The translations under genes and the position numbers were made by a program. This document shows positions 11,377-20,500 of a DNA stretch of 64,000 nucleotides, piece after piece (position 1 is the stretch's first letter; each line of letters begins with the position of its first letter). The stretch spans positions 99,431-163,430 of the forward strand of contig JAQXKO010000024.1 of the NCBI GenBank assembly GCA_029010495.1, read 5' to 3'. Under the pieces are notes generated by a model. That model was not told the DNA's origin. It did no database searches and saw nothing but the letters and a program-made list of their open reading frames with translations. The stretch comes from Clostridiales bacterium (lineage in GTDB: Bacteria; Bacillota; Clostridia; Lachnospirales; Lachnospiraceae).

Positions 11377-12216
11377 TTAATCAGCCTTCTGCATAACTTT
11401 TTCAGGTTCTATATCTTCCTTTGGCTCCGTTACCTCACCATAAAAAAGTGATGTAAGCATAGTCAGTACATAAGTCTGAATAAGTGCATGCAGTAAAGTA
11501 AAAATAATACCGACTAAAACCGGCAGTACAAAACTCAGTGTCATATAATAATATACAAGCTCCGTAACGAGAAGACCGCTGAGTAAAGCTCCGAAAAGAC
11601 GGAAGCTCATTGATATCGGGAGTGAAAAGTCTTTTAATGTCTGTCCTACTCCTTTAAGACCATTTGACGTAAGTCCGCCGACCAATATAAACAGATATGA
11701 CATACATCCCATGCAAATGGCTGCATTTATATCTGACAGCGGGGCCGGCATTGACATCGAGATATTCTCAGTCGTGACGACCTGAAGGCCTAGAAGCTCA
11801 AATAATGTACCAAAACATATATAAATGCCTGCACTGAAAATATAAGCGCCAAGCAGCTTATTACGATGCGGACTGTTTGTCCTGGCCAGATTATCAAAGA
11901 AGCCTATAAGCTCCTCCAGAAGAAGCTGGAATCTGCCGGGAACCATCCGGAACCTCGGTATCACAAAGATTCTGATTATAAGAGATGCAAAAAGAATAAT
12001 AAATGTAACGGTAAACGCTGATGCCACGGCCGGATTAACCTCTGCAATACCAAGAAAATTAATCCTGTTTGTCTCATGCAGCACTGCGTCCTTCATGGCG
12101 ATTTTAATTGGTTCGCTTTCCTTGTCAGGATTATTGGTAAATACAATTCCCACGACAAGAAGGGCGCATACAATTACCAGCATGCACAGCGTCACTATAC
12201 GCTTTTTTTTACTCAT
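11377..12216 (-). CDS. atpB: Fo ATP synthase a subunit
   Basis: Subunit a is the stator channel against which the c ring turns. The 279-residue protein has an N-terminal membrane anchor, an extracellular stretch of about 40 residues and further helices. The essential arginine is in ISMSFRLFGALLSG and the conserved glutamine in LHALIQTYVLTMLTS. Two positions next to the arginine differ from the common RLFGN...GE pattern: the Asn is Ala and the following acidic residue is absent. It is the first gene of the operon; no atpI is present. The ribosome site GGGGAGG is close to the ATG. Confidence 0.93.
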   Translation of the reverse strand: MSKKKRIVTLCMLVIVCALLVVGIVFTNNPDKESEPIKIAMKDAVLHETNRINFLGIAEVNPAVASAFTVTFIILFASLIIRIFVIPRFRMVPGRFQLLLEELIGFFDNLARTNSPHRNKLLGAYIFSAGIYICFGTLFELLGLQVVTTENISMSMPAPLSDINAAICMGCMSYLFILVGGLTSNGLKGVGQTLKDFSLPISMSFRLFGALLSGLLVTELVYYYMTLSFVLPVLVGIIFTLLHALIQTYVLTMLTSLFYGEVTEPKEDIEPEKVMQKAD

Positions 12217-12339
12217 TGTTTCCTCCCCTATTAAAATATTGTTGCCTCATAAAATGATAGGTCTGTCTTAGGACAAATAATAAACAAAACACATATTGTG
12301 ATTATATTTTACAAAATATCCCAAAACCAAGCTTTTTTG

Positions 12340-12348
12340 ATTATATCA
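12340..12348 (-). promoter_or_regulatory. Extended -10 promoter of the atp operon
   Basis: Minus strand TGTGATATAAT with TATAAT at 12345-12340 and TGA directly before it. The -35 position is poor (TACCTT), so the extended -10 would carry recognition. Confidence 0.5.
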
Positions 12349-12434
12349 CATATATTATCCAAAAGGTAGTGTTTTTTATTGATTTTTAACAACTTCTTAA
12401 GAAAATTCAATTCTTTTTTATCTATTTCATACAA

Positions 12435-12480
12435 AACGACCCCGCAAAAACCATAATATCGGTTTTCATGGGGCCGTGTT
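12435..12480 (-). terminator. Terminator after the DUF885 gene
   Basis: A long imperfect stem (12435-12452 with 12461-12480; core GGCCCC/GGGGTC plus AAAACC/GGTTTT) with an 8-base loop, followed by TTTTG on the minus strand. It separates thrS-DUF885 transcription from the atp operon. Confidence 0.8.
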
Positions 12481-12503
12481 AATTCTGCAATATACTTAAT
12501 TCA

Positions 12504-14375
12504 TTATTTATAATCTTTTAACGGGTCAATACCGAGATACTTCCATAAGATACTATATGGTGAGCTTCCGACGGTAAGAATCTTTTCATAACAGGTTTTA
12601 TATTCTATTCCCTGTGAATGAAGAGCTTCAACAGTATCCTCCATAAGGAGATATCCTATGCCGTATGCAGGATAAAGAGCCGGGTCTGAGCATACGATGC
12701 CGTATATTGATTCTGCTGCCGACTCAACCAGTCCCTGTTTCTTAAACCAGTTCTTAGTATCGTCAAGACTCCATCCGTAGTAATTAACTCCGATATCCAC
12801 AAGAGCTACAAGCACGTAATTAACCACATTATCAATATTTAAAATTTCAGCCTTTATCTCATTATCAATACACCAGTTATATGCAAGCTTTTCAACATAC
12901 ATTGCCCATCCCTCCTGATAGGAAAGATAAGTAAGTGCCGAATCAATTTCCTGAAAATCCTTCTTGCAGAAATTGAACTCATCCTGATAAAGATGACCCG
13001 GGATACCCTCATGTGCAAGAGTTACAAAAAGCTTAAGAGAATCGGAAACATTACTCTTATTTACCCTGATTACCCTCCTGCCTATATTGTCAAGCTGTGG
13101 TGAAAGATAATAGGCTGATATTGAATCAACCTCCTGTCTTTTATCAAGATAGCTTATAATCCAGTTCGGATTTCCGACATCGGGAAGCTCTTTTTTTGCC
13201 AGCTTTGCAAGCTCATTCATAATCTCCATGGGATCATCTGAATACTTTGATTTTGTAAGTCCGATTGTTGACACAAGAAGCGGGTAGGATTTGGCCAGCT
13301 CTCCTATTCGCTCAAAATATGCGGTATATCGTGCCGTACCATAATCAAATATCTGTTCAGGCGTCATTCCTGTTCCGAGATATGACTCAAGAAGATATTC
13401 ATAGTATTCCCTGCCTCCTTCAAAAGCGGCAGCACCCTTTGCGGGAACTATGCAGCTCTTCATTCCCTCTATAAAAGTTTTATATTCTTTTATCGCAGGA
13501 GTAACCTTTTCGTCAAGTATTGAAGCCATCCTTGCAAGAATATCCTTTGTATCGCTTTCGGAAAGTTCGGCCTCCTTCATATTATTTTCAAAAGATATAT
13601 AAATAATACAATCCGAGGCTTTGCCGTAGCTCCATGCATCAATAAGCTCAAGGGAATAATCATACATTTCCTTTGTGATGCCCTTACCTGCCTTTGAAAG
13701 CTTTTCAATATATTCCGTTTCAGACTTTATAACATCCGGAAGTGCGGCCAGAAGCTCCAAATAAAGCTCCGCATCCTTCTTTTCCTCGATAGGAAATTCC
13801 GTAAAATACTGCTGCAGGTTAGATATGAAGTTGTTGTTCTGAGATAATGCATAAATATAAGGAGCCTTATCCTCGTCCATCTTCTTGAACATTGCAAGCT
13901 CGTATTCCAAAAGACTGTACTTAACCTTCTGGCTTTCGGATAGTTTTCCGTAATCAAATTTATTAAGATTTTTCTGAATATTCTGAATAAATTCATCATT
14001 TATTATGGAATTCACATCACCAAAAGCAGATTCCGACTTAATCTTATATTTTTCAGGATTCTCAATTTTATAGTGAAGTGAAAAGCTGTCAGCAGAAATA
14101 AGTGAAATATAAAGCTCATTAAGAAACCTGTCAAAATCATCTCCGCTGTCAAGCGACAATACATTTTTTCCCTTTTCATAACTGTCAAAGGTATTGGATG
14201 TATTGTTTTCTGACGGTGAATCAGTCGGAGCAGGCGTCACCTGTATTGTTATCGTAGGAGTGACATCCGCCTTATTGTCATCCTGTCCCTTTTTCTCATT
14301 ACAGGATGTAAACATGGTGCTCACAAGAAGCACCATGCTCAAAAGCAGTGCGATATAACGCTTACTGTTTTTCAT
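12504..14375 (-). CDS. DUF885 family lipoprotein, probable metallopeptidase
   Basis: A 623-residue exported lipoprotein. The signal peptide ends in the lipobox FTSC with C25, followed by an acidic, Thr/Pro-rich linker to about residue 70. The rest is a DUF885 domain. The key motif is HEGIPGH (H455, E456, H461) in LAHEGIPGHLYQ, a zinc-binding-like HExxxxH arrangement, with GWAMYVE further on. The C-terminus has the DPALYPAYGIGYL segment typical of the family. DUF885 proteins are predicted peptidases; the substrate is unknown. The ATG is 1 base after the thrS stop with GAGG inside the end of thrS, so expression must depend on the thrS transcript and its T-box. Confidence 0.85.
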   Translation of the reverse strand: MKNSKRYIALLLSMVLLVSTMFTSCNEKKGQDDNKADVTPTITIQVTPAPTDSPSENNTSNTFDSYEKGKNVLSLDSGDDFDRFLNELYISLISADSFSLHYKIENPEKYKIKSESAFGDVNSIINDEFIQNIQKNLNKFDYGKLSESQKVKYSLLEYELAMFKKMDEDKAPYIYALSQNNNFISNLQQYFTEFPIEEKKDAELYLELLAALPDVIKSETEYIEKLSKAGKGITKEMYDYSLELIDAWSYGKASDCIIYISFENNMKEAELSESDTKDILARMASILDEKVTPAIKEYKTFIEGMKSCIVPAKGAAAFEGGREYYEYLLESYLGTGMTPEQIFDYGTARYTAYFERIGELAKSYPLLVSTIGLTKSKYSDDPMEIMNELAKLAKKELPDVGNPNWIISYLDKRQEVDSISAYYLSPQLDNIGRRVIRVNKSNVSDSLKLFVTLAHEGIPGHLYQDEFNFCKKDFQEIDSALTYLSYQEGWAMYVEKLAYNWCIDNEIKAEILNIDNVVNYVLVALVDIGVNYYGWSLDDTKNWFKKQGLVESAAESIYGIVCSDPALYPAYGIGYLLMEDTVEALHSQGIEYKTCYEKILTVGSSPYSILWKYLGIDPLKDYK

Positions 14376-14376
14376 A

Positions 14377-16332
14377 TTACTGAGTTACCTCAACCTTTCT
14401 GATTGTTTTATTTTTAATCTCTGTCAATATTTCTTCGATAAATGTATCAACAGACTTCTGACCCTCATCTCCGAGGAAACGGCTTCTTACCGATACAACT
14501 CCTTCCTCTTCTTCCTTCTGACCCACAACAAGCATATACGGAACATGAGCAAGTCTTGTCTCGCGAATCTTGAATCCGATCTTCTCTGAACGTGCGTCAA
14601 GAGTAGCATTAATACCCTTTTCCTTAAGCTTTTTGAGAACCGAATCAGCATAATCAATATACTTTTCGGAAATAGGAAGAACTCTGACCTGTTCAGGAGC
14701 AAGCCATGTTGGGAAATTGCCCGCATACTTTTCAATAAGCCATGCGAGAGTTCTCTCATAGCATCCCATACTTGTTCTGTGGATAATGTAAGGTCTTACC
14801 TTGTTACCGTTCTGGTCAATATAATACATGTCAAACTGCTCGGCAAGAAGTGCATCCCACTGGATTGTAATCATTGTGTCTTCTTTGCCGTATACATTTT
14901 TAGCCTGAATATCAACCTTAGGACCATAGAAGGCTGCCTCACCGACACCCTCATAGAATTCTATGCCGAGTTCATTTAAAACAGAACGTATATGACCTTC
15001 TGTTTTTTCCCATGTTGCGGCATCACCAATATATTTTTCAGGATTTTCGGGATCCCACTTTGACAAACGGTATGTTACATCCTCTTCAACTCCGAGAACT
15101 GTCAGGCAATGCTTTGCAAGAGCAAGACAGTTTTTGAATTCTTCAACCATCTGGTCCGGTCTGACGATAAGGTGACCTTCAGAAATGGTAAACTGACGAA
15201 CTCTTGTAAGACCGTGCATCTCACCTGAATCCTCATTTCTGAAAAGTGTAGAAGTTTCACCATATCTGATAGGAAGGTCACGGTATGAATGCTGTGTAGC
15301 TTTATATACATAATACTGGAACGGACATGTCATAGGACGAAGTGCAAAGCATTCCTTGCCATCCTCTTCTTCACCCATTACAAACATACCCTCCTTGTAA
15401 TGATCCCAATGACCGGAAATTTTGTAAAGGTCCGATTTTGCCATAAGCGGAGTCTTGGTACGGACATAGCCCCATTCATTATCCTCAGTATCTTCAATCC
15501 ATCTCTGCATTGTCTGGATTATCTTAGCACCCTTAGGCATAAGTAAAGGAAGTCCCTGACCGATTACGTCAACAGTTGTAAAGAGTTCCATCTCTCTGCC
15601 GAGCTTATTATGGTCACGCTTTTTAATATCCTCAAGGTGTTCAAGATATGCGTCAAGATCAGCAGCCTTTGTATAAGAAGTACCATATATTCTTGTAAGC
15701 ATCTTATTCTTTTCGGAGCCTCTCCAGTAAGCGCCTGAAGAAGAAATAAGCTTGATGGCCTTGATGCCCTTTGTACTCATAAGGTGTGGGCCCGCGCATA
15801 AGTCCGTAAATTCACCCTGTGAGTAGAAGCTGATTTCAGCGTCCTCCGGCAAATCCCTGATAAGTTCAACCTTGTATGGTTCACCCTTCTCCTCCATAAA
15901 TCTGATGGCTTCTTCTCTCGGAAGTGTGAATCGTGTGATTTCAGCACCCTCCTTGATTATTTTTTTCATTTCCTTCTCAATAGCATCAAGTGCAGCCCTA
16001 TCGAAGTTCGGAGCATCGAAATCATAATAAAAGCCCTCTTCAATGCTTGGTCCGATAGCAAGCTTTGCATCCGGATAAAGACGCTTAACTGCCTCCGCAA
16101 GCACATGACTTGTCGTATGACGATATGCAGCCTGACCGGCCTTGTCGTTAAATGTAAGAATATTTAATTCACAGTCGCTGTCAACAACCGTTCTAAGGTC
16201 AACCACCTTCCCGTCAACCTCACCGGCGCAGGCATTTCTTGCAAGACCTTCACTTATGTCCTTTGCAATGTCAATAACGCTCATTGATGATGAATATTCT
16301 TTGACAGAACCATCCTTTAATGTGATTTTCAT
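14377..16332 (-). CDS. thrS: Threonyl-tRNA synthetase
   Basis: Class II synthetase that charges tRNA-Thr and edits mischarged serine. The order is a TGS domain (residues 1-60), the editing domain with HxxxH (HTTSHVLAEAV, near 75), a SxD/AGPH region with LCAGPHLMS, and the catalytic core with MTCPFQYYVY (zinc cysteine), FRNEDSGEMHGLTRVRQF (motif 2) and IIHRTSMGCYERTLAWLIE (motif 3). An anticodon-binding domain ends the protein. The 651-residue length is normal. The gene lies behind a T-box leader and has a DUF885 lipoprotein gene directly after it. Confidence 0.97.
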   Translation of the reverse strand: MKITLKDGSVKEYSSSMSVIDIAKDISEGLARNACAGEVDGKVVDLRTVVDSDCELNILTFNDKAGQAAYRHTTSHVLAEAVKRLYPDAKLAIGPSIEEGFYYDFDAPNFDRAALDAIEKEMKKIIKEGAEITRFTLPREEAIRFMEEKGEPYKVELIRDLPEDAEISFYSQGEFTDLCAGPHLMSTKGIKAIKLISSSGAYWRGSEKNKMLTRIYGTSYTKAADLDAYLEHLEDIKKRDHNKLGREMELFTTVDVIGQGLPLLMPKGAKIIQTMQRWIEDTEDNEWGYVRTKTPLMAKSDLYKISGHWDHYKEGMFVMGEEEDGKECFALRPMTCPFQYYVYKATQHSYRDLPIRYGETSTLFRNEDSGEMHGLTRVRQFTISEGHLIVRPDQMVEEFKNCLALAKHCLTVLGVEEDVTYRLSKWDPENPEKYIGDAATWEKTEGHIRSVLNELGIEFYEGVGEAAFYGPKVDIQAKNVYGKEDTMITIQWDALLAEQFDMYYIDQNGNKVRPYIIHRTSMGCYERTLAWLIEKYAGNFPTWLAPEQVRVLPISEKYIDYADSVLKKLKEKGINATLDARSEKIGFKIRETRLAHVPYMLVVGQKEEEEGVVSVRSRFLGDEGQKSVDTFIEEILTEIKNKTIRKVEVTQ

Positions 16333-16436
16333 AATAAAACCTCCAAAATAAAATAATATTTTCCCGGAATTAACTTTGACAGTTATCGACAGTATAATAC
16401 CGGATGTCTTCAGAGCTTATTTACTGCAAAATGCAA

Positions 16437-16480
16437 TAAAAAAAGCCCCATGCACTTCTGTTTCCAGAAAATACAGGGAC
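16437..16480 (-). terminator. T-box intrinsic terminator
   Basis: GTCCC, TGTA and TTTCTG arms pair with CAGAAG, TGCA and GGGGC around a GAAA-type loop, followed by seven U residues. It competes with the antiterminator. Confidence 0.85.
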
Positions 16481-16684
16481 GAGTTATAATGAACCCGCGG
16501 TTCCACCCAGCTTGACGCATATATGCGTCCACTTAATAATGATGATAACGGTATCAAACCGTGCCTGATTAGGGCCGCTCCGAGGTGGTCTTCAGTAATC
16601 ATCAGTAAAAAGCTCACACCACTGCTTTTCTCTCTGAAACAAAATGAATTACCTACTCTTCTCATCAACGCTTTAATAAAGTTT
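16437..16684 (-). ncRNA. T-box leader controlling thrS (threonine specifier ACC)
   Basis: The minus strand carries the conserved T-box antiterminator sequence TGGAACCGCGG around 16505-16496, within GGGTGGAACCGCGGG. It is followed by a stem (about 16480-16450) and a run of U (16445-16439) that form the terminator. Upstream, stem I elements GATGAGAAGAGTAG and CAGAGAG are recognisable. The 3' side of the specifier loop reads GAAGACCACC, which gives ACC, a threonine codon, in either likely register (16589-16584). Uncharged tRNA-Thr should stabilise the antiterminator and raise expression of thrS and the gene after it. Confidence 0.93.
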
Positions 16685-16690
16685 GTATTA

Positions 16691-16719
16691 ATTATAACCT
16701 TAAAAAAAAGAAAAATCAA
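16691..16719 (-). promoter_or_regulatory. thrS promoter
   Basis: Minus strand TTGATT (16719-16714), 17-base spacer, TATAAT (16696-16691). Transcription would begin near 16684, exactly before the T-box stem I. Confidence 0.75.
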
Positions 16720-16727
16720 CTGTTTTT

Positions 16728-17234
16728 TTACAATAAATAACAGCTGATGCATTTCTGCCATTCTTTTATCAGACGTTCCGGATTATATGCTGCATTGGCC
16801 GGACTGGTGGACGGAAGCCTGATAATTTCCCTTTGATAAACGGGATAGCTGTATTTCATATAAAGCTCAAAAGCCTTATTACCGTTGGCAAATATTTTCT
16901 CAATGGGAGAATCATTTAATATAACCGACAAATCAGTAGTAATCACGTTTTTTATAGAGCTGTCGCTTGAGCCGCGGATGTCACATTCGTCTATCACATC
17001 CCATACGGCAATTCCGTGCCTTAAAAGCATGGCTTTTTTATCTTCCGTCGATTGCATGGCTTCTTCATTAAGCAGAGCTTCCATAACCCTCCAGAATCTG
17101 TTCTGCGGATGACCGTAGTAAAATTTCTGCTCCCGCGACTTTACAGACGGAAAGCTGCCGAGAATCAGTATTCGCGAATGATTGTCATAAACAGGCTCAA
17201 ACCCGTGCTTAACATGTATCAGCTGTTGTTCCAT
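16728..17234 (-). CDS. Hypoxanthine/deoxyinosine-DNA glycosylase (UDG superfamily)
   Basis: A 168-residue base-excision repair enzyme of the uracil-DNA glycosylase superfamily, closest in pattern to the hypoxanthine-DNA glycosylase group. Diagnostic parts are LILGSFPSVKSREQKFYYGH near the N-terminus (motif 1 with the GSFPS loop), HPQNRFW, an AVWDVIDECDIRGSSD segment, and the C-terminal LPSTSPANA loop, which corresponds to the DNA-intercalating motif 2. It would remove hypoxanthine formed by adenine deamination. A Mug/TDG-like uracil specificity is the alternative. The stop codon lies close to the thrS promoter; the gene is otherwise isolated. Confidence 0.85.
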   Translation of the reverse strand: MEQQLIHVKHGFEPVYDNHSRILILGSFPSVKSREQKFYYGHPQNRFWRVMEALLNEEAMQSTEDKKAMLLRHGIAVWDVIDECDIRGSSDSSIKNVITTDLSVILNDSPIEKIFANGNKAFELYMKYSYPVYQREIIRLPSTSPANAAYNPERLIKEWQKCISCYLL

Positions 17235-17379
17235 TGTAGACGTATAATCCTCCGTCAGTCAGATAAATAAAATATATATAATATCATTATTGGTCATCAC
17301 AGCCAACAAATGATAATTAACACTGCCCGCATCATATTTTTTATATTAACATATTCCCCACCCATCGTCAATATATGCG

Positions 17380-17479
17380 GATATGCACAAAATCAGCTTG
17401 TTTTATAAAATATTTACTCATACTTTTACTTGATTTTAACCGGCTGATTTTGGTAAAATAAGTAAAATGTGTGCATATC
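17380..17479. repeat. Paired 10-bp inverted repeats flanking the GH2 promoter
   Basis: GATATGCACA at 17380-17389 and its exact reverse complement TGTGCATATC at 17470-17479 lie 80 bases apart. Their midpoint falls at the -35 box, so they bracket the promoter. They could be two operator half-sites for a sugar-responsive regulator. Confidence 0.5.
17430..17459 (+). promoter_or_regulatory. GH2 gene promoter
   Basis: TTGATT (17430-17435), 18-base spacer, TAAAAT (17454-17459), about 75 bases before the start codon. Confidence 0.6.
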
Positions 17480-17533
17480 TTTTCTTAGTTGCTCCTGCAT
17501 ACTTTTTTAACTTTTAAAGGAGATTTATTATTT

Positions 17534-20500
17534 ATGGCTGACAGAAAACTATATAATGACAATTGGATTTTTGCCAAATTCGCACCAAATACAGATATCG
17601 AAACGATATATGATGTAATTGACCACAGTACGTCTCCCGAGGAGCTGCTGACTCCGTTTTCACCTGTTGACGTACCTCACGACTGGATGATTTTTGACAC
17701 AAATAATCTATATACCTCATCCGCAGGCGTATATTTAAAAAATATGAAGCTTGATTCTTCAAAACACAATCTTCTCTATTTCGAGGGTGTGTATATGAAT
17801 ACCACCGTTTATCTTAACCGCAGACCTGTTTGTTTCTGGCCTTACGGTTATTCCTCCTTCGAGGTAGATCTCACACCATATCAGAAGGATGGCGACAATG
17901 AGCTTATTGTATATGTTAATTACCTTGAACCAAATACACGCTGGTATTCGGGTGCAGGTATTTATCGTGACGTATATCTTTCTTCAAAAGATAATCTTCG
18001 CCTTGTTACAGACGGCTCATACGTAAACAGTGTAAATACAGGCGGAAATGATTTCCTCATGACTGTCGATACGGAGACCATATGCTCTGACAGAAGTATA
18101 AGGGAAGCTGAAATATCCCACAGCCTTTTCGATATGGATGGAAATATAATATTTACGGAAAAAGAGACAATTCCGGTCTTTTCCGAACCAACCGTTAATA
18201 CAGTCAGGATAAATGTCGAAAATGTTACACGCTGGGACATTGACAATCCGTATCTGTATACACTTGTAACTGTATTATCACATAACGGCGTCATGGCAGA
18301 CGAGCATAAACAAAGCATCGGTTTCAGAACAATTGAATTTAATAACAATACCGGCTTTTATCTTAACGGACGTCATGTAAAAATACATGGTGCATGTATG
18401 CATCATGACCTTGGCTGTCTCGGAGCCGCATTTAACCGTTCAGCTCTTGAGCGCCAGTTCAGAAAGCTTAAGGAAATCGGTATCAATTCCGTACGAACCT
18501 CTCACAACATGCCTGCAGTGGCACTTATGGAAGTTGCTGACCGTATGGGAATTCTTATCGACAGCGAAGCTTTTGACATGTGGGAAAACAAAAAAACAGA
18601 TAATGATTACGGCAACTATTTCCATGACTACTGCGAGCGTGATGTTGAAAGCTGGATAAGACGTGATCGAAATCACCCGAGCGTAATAATGTGGTCAATC
18701 GGTAATGAAATTCCCGATACACACACTCAGGAAGGCTTTGAAATCACTCTTCGCCTCCGTAATGCCGTAAGACGCAATGACTATCGACATAACGCATATA
18801 CGACCATCGGCTCCAACTTTGTAGCCTGGGAGGGTGCGCAGCGCTGCTCCGACCAACTTGAGCTTTCCGGTTATAATTATCTGGAATCCGTTTATGAGGA
18901 ACATCACAACAATAAATTCCCTCATTGGTGTATATACGGCAGTGAAACAGCTTCTACTGTTCAGAGTCGCGGAATATATCATTTTCCGAAGAATAACCGT
19001 CTTCTGACATATGAGGATATGCAATGTTCGTGCCTGGATAACTGTTCAACAAACTGGGGTGCCAAAAGTGTACATAAGGTTATTGCAGATGACAGGGATG
19101 CAGAATATTGTATCGGTCAGTATATCTGGACAGGCTGGGATTATATCGGCGAGCCTACACCTTATTTTTCCAAAAATTCCTTTTTTGGACATATTGATAC
19201 CGCAGGCTTCTTTAAAGATACGGCATATATTTTTAAATCAGCCTGGGTCAGCTATAAGGATGATCCTTTTGTGCATATCGGAGTATATTGGGATTTTAAT
19301 CCGGGCCAGCTTATTGATATAAATGTATATTCAAATGCTCCGAAAATTGAGCTTTATTTCAATGATAATCTTGTAGGCGAAAAGCTTATAGACACTACTA
19401 AGGGACTTGATTTTTCAGGTCATTTCATTCTTCCTTACAGTGAGGGCTGTCTTAAGGCTGTTGCGTATAATGAGGAAGGCTGCATAATTGCGGTTGATGA
19501 ACAGAGAAGCTTCAAAAACCCTGCAAAAATTGTGCTTACGCCTGAAACCTTTACATCAAAGGCAGATGGCGAGGACCTTCTTTTTGTAGAAATATCCGTT
19601 ACAGATGATAACGGTGTGCCTGTAGCAAACGCACGAAACCGCATTAATATTGAGGTGTGCGGTGAGGGACGTCTTATCGGTCTTGATAATGGCGACAGCA
19701 CCGACTATGACCAGTATAAAACCTCCTGCAGAAAGCTGTTTTCAGGTAAACTGATGGCTGTTATTGCACCTACCACTACTGCCGGTGAAATCACCATTAA
19801 GGCTTCCGGTCGCGGTCTCATGCCTGCATCTGTGGTACTTACTACAACTCCGGCCACCCCAAGAGAGGGCATTTCCTGCAACTACCATGTACCTGAGGCT
19901 GCATCTGCGGATGATATTCCTGTCAGAAAGATTACACTGACACATGAGGGAATAACAAAACTCGGACCTGACAACAGGGTTCTTAAGCTTCATGCCAAAA
20001 TAGATCCGCCTGATGCCACATATAGTGATATCACATATAAGGCAGTAACACTTGAAGGAATAAACAGCAATTCCGTAAACATTGCAACCGAAGGGTCAGA
20101 TGCAACTATTTCAGCTGTTGGCGACGGCAATTTCAGAATAATCTGCTCCATCAACAACGGTAAGCCTCATTCAGAGGTTATGTCAGAGCTTGAATGCAGT
20201 GTAGAGGGACTCGGCAGTCCGACTCTGAACCCTTACGATAACGTGCATGCCTGTCAATACAGCACAAGCAACCATGAAGCCATTTTAAGCTTCCGCGGCG
20301 GAGTAAACTTTATGGATGATGACAATATAATATCCTTTGAAAATATTGATTTTGGTGAGTACGGTTCCGATGAGCTTGGTTTCTTTATTTATTCCTGGAG
20401 AGAAAACGAATACCTGGAGATTTGGGACGGCGAGCCGGATAAAAGCGAACTGCTATTTAAAGGCTTTTACTCGGTTAAGCCGGAATATAATGTTTTTCAG

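Larger units (their letters stand above)
12217..12503. other. Intergenic region upstream of the ATP synthase operon
   Basis: 287 bases without a gene. It contains the terminator of the DUF885 gene and the likely operon promoter with an untranslated leader of about 115 bases. No other element is recognised. Confidence 0.65.
16333..16727. other. Gap between thrS and the glycosylase gene: promoter and T-box leader
   Basis: 395 bases without a protein gene, mostly occupied by the thrS leader RNA listed separately. The remaining 100 bases between the terminator and thrS ATG carry the ribosome site GGAGG and no other visible element. Confidence 0.8.
17235..17533. other. Divergent region between glycosylase gene and GH2
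   Basis: 299 bases without a gene. It contains the GH2 promoter flanked by two 10-bp inverted repeat arms (listed separately). Nothing else is recognised. Confidence 0.65.

Noticed and set aside
16417..16761. A 114-codon open frame on the minus strand upstream of thrS
   Set aside because: It runs through the T-box stem I, antiterminator and terminator. The RNA explains the sequence, and the frame has no family similarity.
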